A stretch of 64,000 nt of DNA from Leptolyngbya sp. FACHB-261 (GTDB lineage: Bacteria > Cyanobacteriota > Cyanobacteriia > FACHB-261): NCBI RefSeq assembly GCF_014696065.1, contig NZ_JACJPL010000018.1, forward strand, positions 434,001 through 498,000, read 5' to 3'. The translations under genes and the position numbers were made by a program. Below the pieces are notes generated by a model. It was not told the DNA's origin, made no database searches, and was given only the letters and a program-made list of their open reading frames with translations. This document shows, piece after piece, positions 8,329 to 16,400 of this stretch (the first letter of the stretch is position 1; every line of letters begins with the position of its first letter).

Positions 8329-10098
8329 ATGGCTCGCTCCCAACTAAAGCAACTTGCATCCTATCTGGCTCCTCACCGGCGTCAGCTTCTTTTGGGCACC
8401 GGTGCCCTTTTAATCGTCAACATTATTGGCGTTTACGTTCCCTGGCTGATCAAGGAGAGCGTTGACACCCTAGAAGTTGCACAAAATGCCGAGACACTCC
8501 TGCATCCGGTTTTGCTGGTTCTGGGGCTAGCTTGTCTGATGTGGGTGATCCGTATGGCCTCCCGCATCTGGCTGTTCGGCATGGGACGGCAGGTAGAATT
8601 CGATCTCAAGCAGAAGATCTTTAATCACCTGCTGACCATGGAACCGGCCTATTTCACCGCTTCCTCGGCTGGAGATCTGATCAACCGCGCTACCAGTGAT
8701 GTTGACAATATTCGGCGGCTGTTGGGCTTTGCCGTCTTGAGCTTAATCAATACCGTCTTTGCCTACGTCCTGACGCTGCCGCTGATGCTAGCGATTGACG
8801 TGCCACTGACCTTGCTGACGCTCATGATCTATCCAGTCATGTTTTTGCTGGTGTTTCTGTTTGGCGATCGCTTGCGGACTCAGCAGTTAGAGGTGCAGCA
8901 GGAACTCTCAGACCTCAGCGACTTGATTCAGCAGGATGTGAGCGGCATTGCGCTGGTCAAGGTCTACGCGCAAGAGCTGAATGAGCGTCGTGCCTTTGCT
9001 GAGCGCAATGTACGCCTGCTCGACGCGAACCTTAAGCTAGCCAAAACGCGCAACATTCTGTTTCCGATTCTGATCGGTTTGGCGAGTGTCAGCCTGTTGA
9101 TTCTGCTGTGGGTGGGTGGGCGCAAAATTGCCGATGGCAGCCTGACTATCGGTGATTTCATTGCGCTGCTGCTCTATGTTGAGCGACTGGTCTTCCCAAC
9201 CGCATTGCTAGGGTTCACGATTACGGCTTATCAGCGGGGTCAGGTCAGCATCGACCGGGTGGAGGCTATTCTCTCGGTGCGGTCTCAGATTCACGACCGA
9301 CCTGGAGTCATTAGCCTGCCACCTGAGCGAGTGCGCGGACGGATTGAGGCCCGAGATCTCACCTTCTACTATCCTGGCAACGACTATCCAGCCCTAGATC
9401 GGGTCAACTTCACGATTGAGGCCGGAGAAACGGTAGCGATTGTGGGACCAATTGGTTCTGGCAAGTCAACCCTGGCTAATGCTCTGCCCCGGCTGCTCAA
9501 CATCGCACCCCAACAGCTGTTTCTAGACGGGCAGGACATTACAACGCTGCGTATTCACGACCTGCGCGGCGCCATCGCCTATGTGCCACAGGATAGCTTC
9601 CTGTTCAGCACGGTTATGCGCAACAACATTCGTTACGGCGAGCCAGATGCTGACCAGGGCGCAGTCGAAATCGCCGCTAAACAGTCCCGCATCCACGACG
9701 AAGTGCTGACCTTCCCCAAGGGTTACGACACCCTGGTGGGCGAACGCGGGATTACGCTTTCGGGAGGCCAACGGCAGCGAACGGCGCTAGGGCGAGCGCT
9801 GCTCATCGAGGCACCGGTTTTGGTCCTTGATGATGCGCTCTCCAGTGTAGATAACCAAACTGCCACCCAAATTTTGGCGAACCTGTCGGCTTACGGTTTT
9901 GGCCGGGGTGGTTCCAGCCAACGCAAAACCGTGATTTTTATCTCGCACCAGTTGACGGCAGCAGCTACGGCTGATCGCATTTTTGTAATGGATCAAGGCC
10001 GCATGGTGCAGAGTGGCACTCACGCCAGTTTGCTCCAGCAATCGGGCTTGTATCGCAAACTTTGGAACCAACAAAAGCTCGAAGAAGTATTGCAGTAA
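8329..10098 (+). CDS. ABC exporter half-transporter (MdlA/YheI-like, type IV fold)
   Basis: A 589-residue membrane-ATPase fusion. Residues about 15-310 form six transmembrane helices of the exporter domain; residues about 335-585 form the nucleotide-binding domain. Walker A is 'VGPIGSGKSTL', the Q-loop 'AYVPQDSFLF', the signature 'LSGGQRQR', and Walker B 'VLVLDDALSSVD', followed by an H-loop 'FISHQL'. The residue after the Walker B Asp is Asp rather than the catalytic Glu. In heterodimeric exporters (MdlAB, BmrCD, TM287/288) this marks the subunit carrying a degenerate ATP site, so a partner with an intact Glu is expected elsewhere. No partner gene is adjacent. Substrate unknown; lipids or drugs are plausible. 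Confidence 0.93.
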   Translation: MARSQLKQLASYLAPHRRQLLLGTGALLIVNIIGVYVPWLIKESVDTLEVAQNAETLLHPVLLVLGLACLMWVIRMASRIWLFGMGRQVEFDLKQKIFNHLLTMEPAYFTASSAGDLINRATSDVDNIRRLLGFAVLSLINTVFAYVLTLPLMLAIDVPLTLLTLMIYPVMFLLVFLFGDRLRTQQLEVQQELSDLSDLIQQDVSGIALVKVYAQELNERRAFAERNVRLLDANLKLAKTRNILFPILIGLASVSLLILLWVGGRKIADGSLTIGDFIALLLYVERLVFPTALLGFTITAYQRGQVSIDRVEAILSVRSQIHDRPGVISLPPERVRGRIEARDLTFYYPGNDYPALDRVNFTIEAGETVAIVGPIGSGKSTLANALPRLLNIAPQQLFLDGQDITTLRIHDLRGAIAYVPQDSFLFSTVMRNNIRYGEPDADQGAVEIAAKQSRIHDEVLTFPKGYDTLVGERGITLSGGQRQRTALGRALLIEAPVLVLDDALSSVDNQTATQILANLSAYGFGRGGSSQRKTVIFISHQLTAAATADRIFVMDQGRMVQSGTHASLLQQSGLYRKLWNQQKLEEVLQ

Positions 10099-10133
10099 AG
10101 CCTTGCAATAAATGGGGTATCAAGTAGGGCTTT

Positions 10134-10159
10134 CCAGATAACTACGGGCGGTTATCTGG
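10134..10159. terminator. Hairpin downstream of ABC exporter gene
   Basis: A perfect 9-bp inverted repeat, CCAGATAAC and GTTATCTGG, separated by an 8-nt loop. It begins 35 bp after the exporter stop codon. No T-run follows, so it may be an mRNA 3'-end stabiliser or an operator for the next gene rather than a classical terminator. Confidence 0.4.
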
Positions 10160-10214
10160 ACAGGAAAACAACGAGGATTCTTGACACGATTATAAGTATC
10201 TAGAGGATCCGATT

Positions 10215-10529
10215 ATGAAGTTCTCGATCCAAGCTCTGTACGATTGGTATCGCCAAGGCATTCGCAATCCCAAAACCCGTCTTTGGTTCATTGCTGGCAC
10301 GTTGCTCTACTTGGTTAGCCCCTTAGATTTCTTGCCAGATATCTTCCCGATTGTGGGCCAGCTAGACGATGTGGCGCTGCTAGGCCTGCTGGCAACTGAG
10401 GTCACGACTCTGATCCTGGATAGCTATCGCAATCGCAGACCCGAGCGCAGTGTCGATGTACAGACTCCCACAGCTGATGCTGTCGACGTGGATGCCGTGC
10501 CTGTTGATGCCGTGACAATGGACCGCTAA
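10215..10529 (+). CDS. YkvA/DUF1232 family membrane protein
   Basis: A 104-residue protein carrying the DUF1232 core: one hydrophobic segment followed by 'YLVSPLDFLPDIFPIVGQLDD', which is the family hallmark. The biochemical function of the family is not established. The C-terminal 35 residues are Asp/Val/Ala-rich with a short imperfect repeat ('DAVDVDAVPVDAV') and are probably disordered. It is followed by a strong terminator, so it is likely monocistronic. Confidence 0.85.
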   Translation: MKFSIQALYDWYRQGIRNPKTRLWFIAGTLLYLVSPLDFLPDIFPIVGQLDDVALLGLLATEVTTLILDSYRNRRPERSVDVQTPTADAVDVDAVPVDAVTMDR

Positions 10530-10599
10530 ACTTACGTCAAGTTTGCAACTTTAGCCATCCGTTTTTGACCGCGTAAATGCTGTGTCTATCCCCTAAAAA

Positions 10600-10634
10600 C
10601 CCCGCTTGGGCCAACGACCAGGCGGGGATCGTTT
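10600..10634 (+). terminator. Rho-independent terminator after DUF1232 gene
   Basis: A 10-bp stem (CCCCGCTTGG pairing with CCAGGCGGGG, one G-U wobble), 8-nt loop, and a GTTTT tail. It sits 70 bp after the stop codon. Confidence 0.75.
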
Positions 10635-10734
10635 TGTGTTAACCTGAGATTCCTGTTTCGAGCCGAAACTCGTTGACAAAGCGAAACAGTTGACAAAGTT
10701 AAACATAGGTTCATTGCAGTAGGGAGTTGTGACG

Positions 10735-11691
10735 ATGGAGCATCTGGAGCAATTTCGACAGATGGCACGCTCAATGCGTTTCGTGCCACCCCAGTGGAAG
10801 CTGCCAGATGCTTGCAAGTCTCTCACGCAGGTTCCGGCGCTGCCTGCGGTTCCATCTGCTGGCAATTGGACTGATTGGTCTCAGGTGCCTGAATCTGAGC
10901 TGCCACCCCACGTTTTAGGGGCTCTGCATCAGGCTCGGGTACAGCCCCAAACAGACCACGATTTGCCAGTTGAACGCTTTGCCGTAGTTAAGATTTCGGG
11001 CTCACAGCCCAGTGATCCCTTCCAGGTTCCAACGATTGAGGTGCCACCCCACGAGCGCTTTGCGGTGGTGAAAATTGCAGGCTTGCCGCCCTTGGGTCCT
11101 GTTGCTAACGAGGTAACTTCTCAGCAGCCCAAACTGGAGACCTCTACCTCTCATGCTCCTCATGCTGCTTCGTCCCCAACTGTGGCGGAAGTGGCTGAGC
11201 CGGTCGCTACGCTTGAAGCGCTGACCACAGTAGCCGTCGCCCCTCTCGAACCCGGAATTGCGATCGAGCCTAAGATTGAGCCAACTGTGCCTATCAAGCC
11301 TGCAATCGAACCAGTAGTACCTACCTCCCATGCATCCCATGCTGCGGCTGCTGCGGCAGAGGAAGTCGCAGTAGAAGCACCCACGAAAGCAGAGGAACTG
11401 GCTCCGCTCGAACCAGCAGCGCTCCCTAAACCTGCGCTTGAGCCAACTGCACCAGTGGCAGACCACCCTGTAGAAGCCCACGTGGATAGACCTTCGCCTG
11501 TTCCTGCACCTCCCGATCATGAGGCTAGTCATGAAGCTAGTCATGAGGTAGCTCCTGAGCCACCAGTCGCGTTGGTCCCAGACCAACCCACTCCGGCTGC
11601 TAATACAAATGCTGCCGATGCGAATAATGCTAAGCGTCCTGCCAAGACCAAAAACCGTTCTTCTCAGGCTAAAGGCTTTAAGAAGCGGTAA
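10735..11691 (+). CDS. Pro/Ala/Glu/Val-rich low-complexity protein
   Basis: A 318-residue protein of unknown function. The first 60 residues look folded ('EHLEQFRQMARSMRFVPPQWKLPDACK'-type, Trp/Pro bearing; longer quotation avoided). Two copies of 'ERFAVVKI' follow, then about 200 residues of P/A/E/V repeats ('EPKIEPTVPIKPAIEPVVP') and a basic Lys/Arg tail 'KNRSSQAKGFKKR'. The start is ATG 10735, because AGGGAG lies 8 nt upstream; the in-frame GTG at 10729 would be only 2 nt from it. The composition suggests a disordered scaffold or surface linker with a basic nucleic-acid- or membrane-binding end, which is inference. Terminators on both sides make it a single-gene unit. Confidence 0.75.
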   Translation: MEHLEQFRQMARSMRFVPPQWKLPDACKSLTQVPALPAVPSAGNWTDWSQVPESELPPHVLGALHQARVQPQTDHDLPVERFAVVKISGSQPSDPFQVPTIEVPPHERFAVVKIAGLPPLGPVANEVTSQQPKLETSTSHAPHAASSPTVAEVAEPVATLEALTTVAVAPLEPGIAIEPKIEPTVPIKPAIEPVVPTSHASHAAAAAAEEVAVEAPTKAEELAPLEPAALPKPALEPTAPVADHPVEAHVDRPSPVPAPPDHEASHEASHEVAPEPPVALVPDQPTPAANTNAADANNAKRPAKTKNRSSQAKGFKKR

Positions 11692-12019
11692 CCCTAGAAC
11701 TGGATAGACCAGCAATTTTTTAGAACCAACAGCCGAACTAACAAGAGACGCTCCTAGCTAGGGGCGTCTCTTTTGACTTTTGCACTTTTGGCTTTTGCAC
11801 TCACAGTTTGAGCCTTGCATCTGTGCTTTGTTGAATGTCCCTGGTTAAAACCTTTAATCAAGAGCCATTCACCAGAAGTGAGCTGGTTTGAACTTCATAA
11901 AGAAACACGGAGTCTCAGAAGCTTCTTTAGCCTCTCATTTACCTGCCCTTAAGCGGTAGGCGGTAGGGTGCTGGTGGGTTTTGTTGCTTTGCTTCCAAAT
12001 ACACAGCCGATCCTGAGAC
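11692..12019. other. Intergenic spacer between low-complexity gene and phoX
   Basis: A 328-bp spacer. It begins with the terminator at 11744-11774. The rest is the likely phoX promoter region. A stretch near 11845-11862 with GGTTAAAA and TTTAATCA vaguely resembles cyanobacterial Pho-box half-sites, but the spacing does not fit well. Confidence 0.5.
11744..11774 (+). terminator. Rho-independent terminator
   Basis: A 12-bp stem (AGAGACGCTCCT with AGGGGCGTCTCT, one wobble), loop AGCT, followed by a T run. It closes the low-complexity gene. Confidence 0.85.
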
Positions 12020-14251
12020 ATGACACTCAAGCGTAGACACTTTCTAATGTTTCTGGGGGCAGGCGCGGGTTCAGCAGCCCTTGGTCCTCTCTATCGCCCG
12101 AACCAGCCGTTCTCGATGCCCTTTACGCCTGAGGCAGCAACGGCAGCTACACCAGGCGCCCTGACCTTCAGTCCAATTAAAGGGCCAATGCCTCTAGCCA
12201 CTGACGGTGTCTCTCAGGAAAAGCAAACCGAGACGTACACCAACTACGAGGTTAAGGACGATCTGGTTCTGCCCGAAGGCTTTACCTACAACGTGATCGC
12301 CGCTTGGGGAGACAAGGTGGGCGATTCACGCTTTGGCTACAACAACGACTATGTCAGTGTCATTGAGACTGGCAATGGGCAGGGCTATCTTTGGGCTAAT
12401 TTCGAATACATCAGCAGTGTGTCCTGGACCCAATCGTTCCAACAAGTAATTGGCAAGTCCTTGCCCTTCGATGAAGTGAAAGCTGCAATCCCTAAAGACG
12501 AAAAGGGAGAATTGCAAGGCATTGATGCTTTTGCGCTGCCGGACAGCAACCCACTCAAGCAGAAAATTCGCCAAATCAGCATCGAAGCCTTGCGCGACCA
12601 AGGCGGTGGGGTGATCGGTGTGCAAAAGAACCGCGATGGCAGCTGGACCCGCAAACCAGGGGTTGCCGACCGGCGTATCACCGGCATTTCCGGGCTGGAA
12701 GACAACCGCTACCTGCGCACCACTGGACCATCGGCAGCTGTGTTTCGCAAGGCCCAAGTGCAGGGTTATACCGACCGATTAGGGGACCGCATTATTGGCT
12801 CCTTTGGTAACTGCTCGGGTGGTACTACCCCCTGGGGCACCGTTTTGAGCGCCGAGGAGAACTTCCAAAGCCAAGTGGCAGAGCCAGTACATGCCGATGG
12901 CAGTTCTTTCCCACCCTCGACGCGCAAGTTTAATATTGATGCTGAAGAAGTCGGCGGCCAAGGTAATGTCTTAGGTCTAGCGGGCAATAAATATGGCTGG
13001 ATTGTGGAAGTCGATCCCGCGAACCCACGGGATTACGGCACCAAGCACACTTGGCTGGGCCGTTTTCGTCATGAAGCAGTAGGGATTCGGGCTGAGACAG
13101 GCAAGCGAGTTGCTTTCTACTCGGGCTGTGACCGTCGTGGGGGTCACCTCTACAAGTTTGTCAGTCAGGAAGCCGTGCGCAATGTAGCGGATAAGAGCAA
13201 TTCGCGTCTACTAGAGCGCGGCATGCTCTATGTAGCTAAGTTCAACGCCAATGGCACAGGCCGCTGGATTCCACTTCAGGCCACCACACCAGTAGATCCC
13301 ACCCTGCCCAGCACGATCGAAGGTGGCATGATCACCCTGCCTAAACGCCCTGACGGTGGCTTCGACAAAGTCAAAGAGGATGGCAAGGTTCAGGAATTCA
13401 AGCAGCAGTTCAAGACCCTAGGCGACCTGTACAGCGGCAACAATGCCCAAGAAGTTCAGGGCGCTATCTTGATCGACGCTCACTACGCTGCCAATGCTGC
13501 TGGTGCAACCTGTACCGCTCGTCCTGAGGATACTGACCTGGCTGCTGATGGTTCGCTCTACATCACTTTCACCTCTGGCGCTGCCAGTAGCAGCGATGGT
13601 GGTCCTGAAAAGGCAATCTTTAAGGGTCCAGATGGCTCTACAGCTTATGAGTACGGCTTCATCACTCATTTGATTGAAGAGGGCAATGACCCAGCAGCCA
13701 TGAATTTCCGTTGGCGGCACTTCAGCTTAGGCGGTGAGCCTGCCGAGGGCGGTATGGGTTTTGCCAACCCAGATAATTTGCTGCTGGACAAGGCCGGCAA
13801 CATCTGGATGGTCACTGATATGTCCAGCGATAAACATAATCGAGCGGTGCCAAGCCGAGTCGATAAAGAGGGCAAGCCCGTTAGCCAGTCTAATCTTCGG
13901 GGCTTGTTTGGCAACAACTCGATCTGGTTCATTCCGACCTCTGGTGCGAGTGCTGGTCAGGCTTACCTCTTTGGTTATGGGCCAACGGATAGTGAAACCA
14001 CTGGGCCATTCTTTAGCCGGGATGAGCAAACTCTGTTCCTAGCCGTGCAACACCCTGGTGAAGTCGGGGGGATTCGCAAGGATATGGCAGATGAGACCCG
14101 GCAGTACGCGATGCGCACCGTCGATGGCAAGGAGTTTATGCAAACTCGCAAAGTGCCGATTGGCTCCAACTGGCCAGCTAAGCAAGCCAATCTGCCCCCT
14201 CGCCCGGCAGTGGTTGCAATCCGCAAAACTAATGGCGGCAAGCTGACTTGA
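12020..14251 (+). CDS. phoX: PhoX/DUF839 family phosphatase, Tat-exported
   Basis: A 743-residue secreted phosphatase of the PhoX (DUF839) family, Ca/Fe-dependent enzymes that release phosphate from organic phosphomonoesters outside the cytoplasm. The N-terminus 'KRRHFLMFLGAGAGSAAL' is a twin-arginine signal. The family blocks are present: 'NFEYISSV' near the N-terminus, 'GNCSGGTTPWGTVLSAEE' (metal and phosphate site), 'GRFRHEAVG', 'FYSGCDRRGGHLYKFVS' and 'EDTDLAADGSLYI'. Length fits large cyanobacterial PhoX proteins. It is probably induced by phosphate starvation by family analogy, but I see no convincing Pho box. It is monocistronic, bounded by terminators at 11744 and 14356. Confidence 0.9.
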   Translation: MTLKRRHFLMFLGAGAGSAALGPLYRPNQPFSMPFTPEAATAATPGALTFSPIKGPMPLATDGVSQEKQTETYTNYEVKDDLVLPEGFTYNVIAAWGDKVGDSRFGYNNDYVSVIETGNGQGYLWANFEYISSVSWTQSFQQVIGKSLPFDEVKAAIPKDEKGELQGIDAFALPDSNPLKQKIRQISIEALRDQGGGVIGVQKNRDGSWTRKPGVADRRITGISGLEDNRYLRTTGPSAAVFRKAQVQGYTDRLGDRIIGSFGNCSGGTTPWGTVLSAEENFQSQVAEPVHADGSSFPPSTRKFNIDAEEVGGQGNVLGLAGNKYGWIVEVDPANPRDYGTKHTWLGRFRHEAVGIRAETGKRVAFYSGCDRRGGHLYKFVSQEAVRNVADKSNSRLLERGMLYVAKFNANGTGRWIPLQATTPVDPTLPSTIEGGMITLPKRPDGGFDKVKEDGKVQEFKQQFKTLGDLYSGNNAQEVQGAILIDAHYAANAAGATCTARPEDTDLAADGSLYITFTSGAASSSDGGPEKAIFKGPDGSTAYEYGFITHLIEEGNDPAAMNFRWRHFSLGGEPAEGGMGFANPDNLLLDKAGNIWMVTDMSSDKHNRAVPSRVDKEGKPVSQSNLRGLFGNNSIWFIPTSGASAGQAYLFGYGPTDSETTGPFFSRDEQTLFLAVQHPGEVGGIRKDMADETRQYAMRTVDGKEFMQTRKVPIGSNWPAKQANLPPRPAVVAIRKTNGGKLT

Positions 14252-14291
14252 GGCTTGGCTTCCCTGGCTTGGCTGGCTTAAGCGGCTGTGT

Positions 14292-14321
14292 CTGCTTGTC
14301 GTCAGCCTGCTTGTTGTCAGC
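14292..14321. repeat. Two tandem 15-bp units in spacer
   Basis: CTGCTTGTCGTCAGC is followed immediately by CTGCTTGTTGTCAGC (one mismatch), just after the phoX stop. It is one of several short tandem repeats in the spacers of this window. Confidence 0.7.
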
Positions 14322-14355
14322 CCGCTTCTAGTAGGGCTTTAAAAGTGTGGGCCCA

Positions 14356-14379
14356 GGGGTAGACCTAAAGGTCTGCCCC
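14356..14379 (+). terminator. Terminator hairpin after phoX
   Basis: GGGGTAGACC pairs with GGTCTGCCCC (10 bp, one wobble) around a 4-nt TAAA loop, followed by CATTTCT. It lies between the convergent phoX and CxCC-protein genes and may act in both directions. Confidence 0.6.
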
Positions 14380-14434
14380 CATTTCTATGGCCTTTTGATG
14401 TCGACCCATTTGAGCGCTGCAAGCTGGTGATGCC

Positions 14435-14710
14435 CTAGTTGATGCTCAGCTGTTGGGGATTGGGGCAGCAGTTACACAAGCGGACAGTCGGTAGAAGGTC
14501 TTGCAATTTGTGCCGAATTTCAGCCAAGTGTCGTTTTGCTGACAGCAACCGGCTCTCAACTTCCTCAAGCCTTAATAGGTCGGAAGTTGAATTGCCATGA
14601 GCCTGCCCGTAAAGTGCATCAGCCAGTATCCGTGCAGCTTCTAGCGTTTCAGCTAGATAGTAGCTGCTCTCCACGAACAGACGCTCCACATCCTCATCAC
14701 GCCCCGACAT
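14435..14710 (-). CDS. Small helical protein with C-terminal CxCC (paralogue 2)
   Basis: A 91-residue protein with no recognised family. It is predicted largely helical, with heptad-like 'LRLEEVESRLLSAKRHLAEIR', and ends with a cysteine cluster 'VRLCNCCPNPQQ'. It is clearly paralogous to the next gene upstream at 14876-15142. Shared positions include the N-terminal MS-x-x-D, 'LAE/LAD', 'ALxGQxxGxxT', 'RHLxEIR' and the terminal CxCC. No signal peptide. The two genes are 165 bp apart on the same strand. The cysteine cluster could bind a metal or Fe-S cluster or act in thiol chemistry, but this is inference only. Confidence 0.7.
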   Translation of the reverse strand: MSGRDEDVERLFVESSYYLAETLEAARILADALYGQAHGNSTSDLLRLEEVESRLLSAKRHLAEIRHKLQDLLPTVRLCNCCPNPQQLSIN

Positions 14711-14875
14711 ATGACAAGTACCAGGTCAACCGTCGTTCACCTTAAAACAACTTCGAGGGCAGAACGTCTGAGTTTGGGAAGAAGACGAAGGGACAACCTC
14801 AAACTTCTCCAAGCGTTCCCTTCAGCAAAGAGCCAAGCGTTCGCGCTCAGAACCCTCTATCGCCAGTGGAACTTG

Positions 14876-15142
14876 TCAGTGGCAACAGCCACACATAGTG
14901 ACAAGCGAGCTGCGCTGCTGGAGTATACGGTCAATTTCACCCCTGATCTCAGTCAAGTGACGGCTCGCCTCCTCTAGCCTGAGCTGAGCTTTAACCAGCT
15001 TGCTCCGAGGTATACCAGTTGGACGTCCGTCGATCTGGCCTGGCAATGCCTCAGTGATTGTAGTAGATGCCTCTACAAAGTCTGCTAGCCAAAACGACAA
15101 CTCGGCCAGAAGCGTTAACAGTTCTGCATCATGATCAGACAT
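14876..15142 (-). CDS. Small helical protein with C-terminal CxCC (paralogue 1)
   Basis: An 88-residue protein, the upstream member of a tandem duplicated pair with 14435-14710. The helical core contains 'LVKAQLRLEEASRHLTEIR', and the protein ends 'VTMCGCCH', placing the CxCC at the extreme C-terminus. Conservation of both the helix and the cysteines across otherwise diverged copies argues that the motif is functional. Function unknown. It is preceded by a 214-bp spacer toward the ABC permease gene, in which I see no clear promoter motif. Confidence 0.7.
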   Translation of the reverse strand: MSDHDAELLTLLAELSFWLADFVEASTTITEALPGQIDGRPTGIPRSKLVKAQLRLEEASRHLTEIRGEIDRILQQRSSLVTMCGCCH

Positions 15143-15356
15143 GGTTCACCTTCGGGCTCCACTCATGCTCACAGTAATTGCAACTTTGCTCGGTAGCACC
15201 CAAAGACCAGGCTTACTAACCGAGTCTTTATATCAAGGTCTTGTATAAACTACTACACCCGCTCTTAACAAAGCAATACAAAGCGACCAAACTAGAGCTG
15301 ATTCTTTAGCAAAGATAAAGAAGAGATGAGCTTAAGACAATGATTTGCAACACAGG

Positions 15357-16331
15357 TTAATCCTGCTCAAAGGTTCGGCCTAGAGCAGCAGGAGGGGTCA
15401 CTCGGATCGTCTGCAAGGCTGTTCGCCTTAGAGAGGCAGGCAGTGGCGAGAGCAGCCGATCTAGCCAATCGCTGGAGGTCAGCACCAACACCAGAATCAT
15501 CAACACAAAGGGAGCCACCGTGAAGACCTGGGTGGGTACCGCTTGGATCGTACTTTGCGCAACGCTGGCAAAAGACTGCAGAATGCCGAACAGATAAGCA
15601 CCTAGGGCAACCCGGATGGGGTTCCAGCCACCAAAAATCACAATTGCCAAGGCAATCCAGCCATAACCCGCAGTATGCCGATGGCTCCAGCCTGCTTTGA
15701 AATCTAGAGAGAAAGCAGCGCCAGCAATTCCCATCAGAGCCCCACCTACCAGAGTGTAAAGGTAGCGCATCAAAACGACATTGGTGCCCCGTGCAAAGGC
15801 GGCGGCTGGTTGCTCGCCAATTGCTCTTAACAACAGGCCGCTTCGCGTGCGGTAGAAGTAAACCCAAGTGGCAATGATCAGGGCATAGCTGATGTAGACC
15901 AGCCAATCACTTTGAAACAATAGAGGTCCCACAATTGGAATGTCTTGCAGCACCGGAATTTTGAAACTGGGCACGGTGGGACCGGGAATGCGCACGACCG
16001 GATTACCGAGAAAAGAAGATAGGTCACCGCACAGCAAAGCCAAGACAAAACCAATCGCGATCTGAGACTGTTGCAGGCTGATCGCGGCGTAGGCAACCAC
16101 TAAAGCAATCAGAGCCCCCACCACCGCAGCGCTTGCAAAACCCAACAGCAAGCTATTAGTGGTTTTGGCAACTGCAAAGCCAACCATCGCCGAGAGCAGA
16201 ATCGTGCCCTCGGCTGAAAGATTAATCACCCCAGCTCGTTCTGTAATCGTTTCACCGATACAAGCAAAGACCAGGGGAGTTGCGGTGGCAATTGCTGTGG
16301 CGAGGATGCCAATTAACTGTGCTGAATCCAT
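15357..16331 (-). CDS. Nucleoside-type ABC transporter permease, subunit 2
   Basis: A 324-residue inner-membrane permease of the branched-chain/BMP group (NupQ/YufQ-like). It opens with 'TPLVFACIGETITERAGVINLSAEG', abridged here, whose 'ERAGVINLSAEG' is the family marker. About nine hydrophobic helices follow. Together with the permease at 16401-17444, the double ATPase and the BMP lipoprotein it should form one importer. In characterised Gram-positive and spirochaete relatives such systems take up purine nucleosides. It is the last gene of the operon. Confidence 0.92.
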   Translation of the reverse strand: MDSAQLIGILATAIATATPLVFACIGETITERAGVINLSAEGTILLSAMVGFAVAKTTNSLLLGFASAAVVGALIALVVAYAAISLQQSQIAIGFVLALLCGDLSSFLGNPVVRIPGPTVPSFKIPVLQDIPIVGPLLFQSDWLVYISYALIIATWVYFYRTRSGLLLRAIGEQPAAAFARGTNVVLMRYLYTLVGGALMGIAGAAFSLDFKAGWSHRHTAGYGWIALAIVIFGGWNPIRVALGAYLFGILQSFASVAQSTIQAVPTQVFTVAPFVLMILVLVLTSSDWLDRLLSPLPASLRRTALQTIRVTPPAALGRTFEQD

Positions 16332-16358
16332 GCTAAATCTATCAGGCTCATTGGACTA

Positions 16359-16374
16359 TTTAGAAATTTCTAAA
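16359..16374. repeat. Perfect 16-bp palindrome between the two permease genes
   Basis: TTTAGAAATTTCTAAA is fully self-complementary and lies in the 69-bp gap between the permease genes. It may be an internal regulatory site or simply an A/T-rich palindrome; no T-run terminator geometry is present. Confidence 0.45.
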
Positions 16375-16400
16375 CCAAGATGCTTCCTAAGCAAATATTT

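Noticed and set aside
11002-11715. 237-codon frame antisense to the low-complexity gene
   Set aside because: Antisense to a biased P/A/E/V-rich gene. The Arg/Ser/Cys/Trp-rich product is typical of a shadow frame.
11840-11870. Pho-box candidate upstream of phoX
   Set aside because: GGTTAAAA and TTTAATCA resemble half-sites, but their spacing does not match the usual 8-bp repeats at 11-bp period.
15143-15356. tRNA or small RNA gene in the spacer
   Set aside because: No T-loop consensus or cloverleaf arms could be found; the same holds for the other spacers examined.
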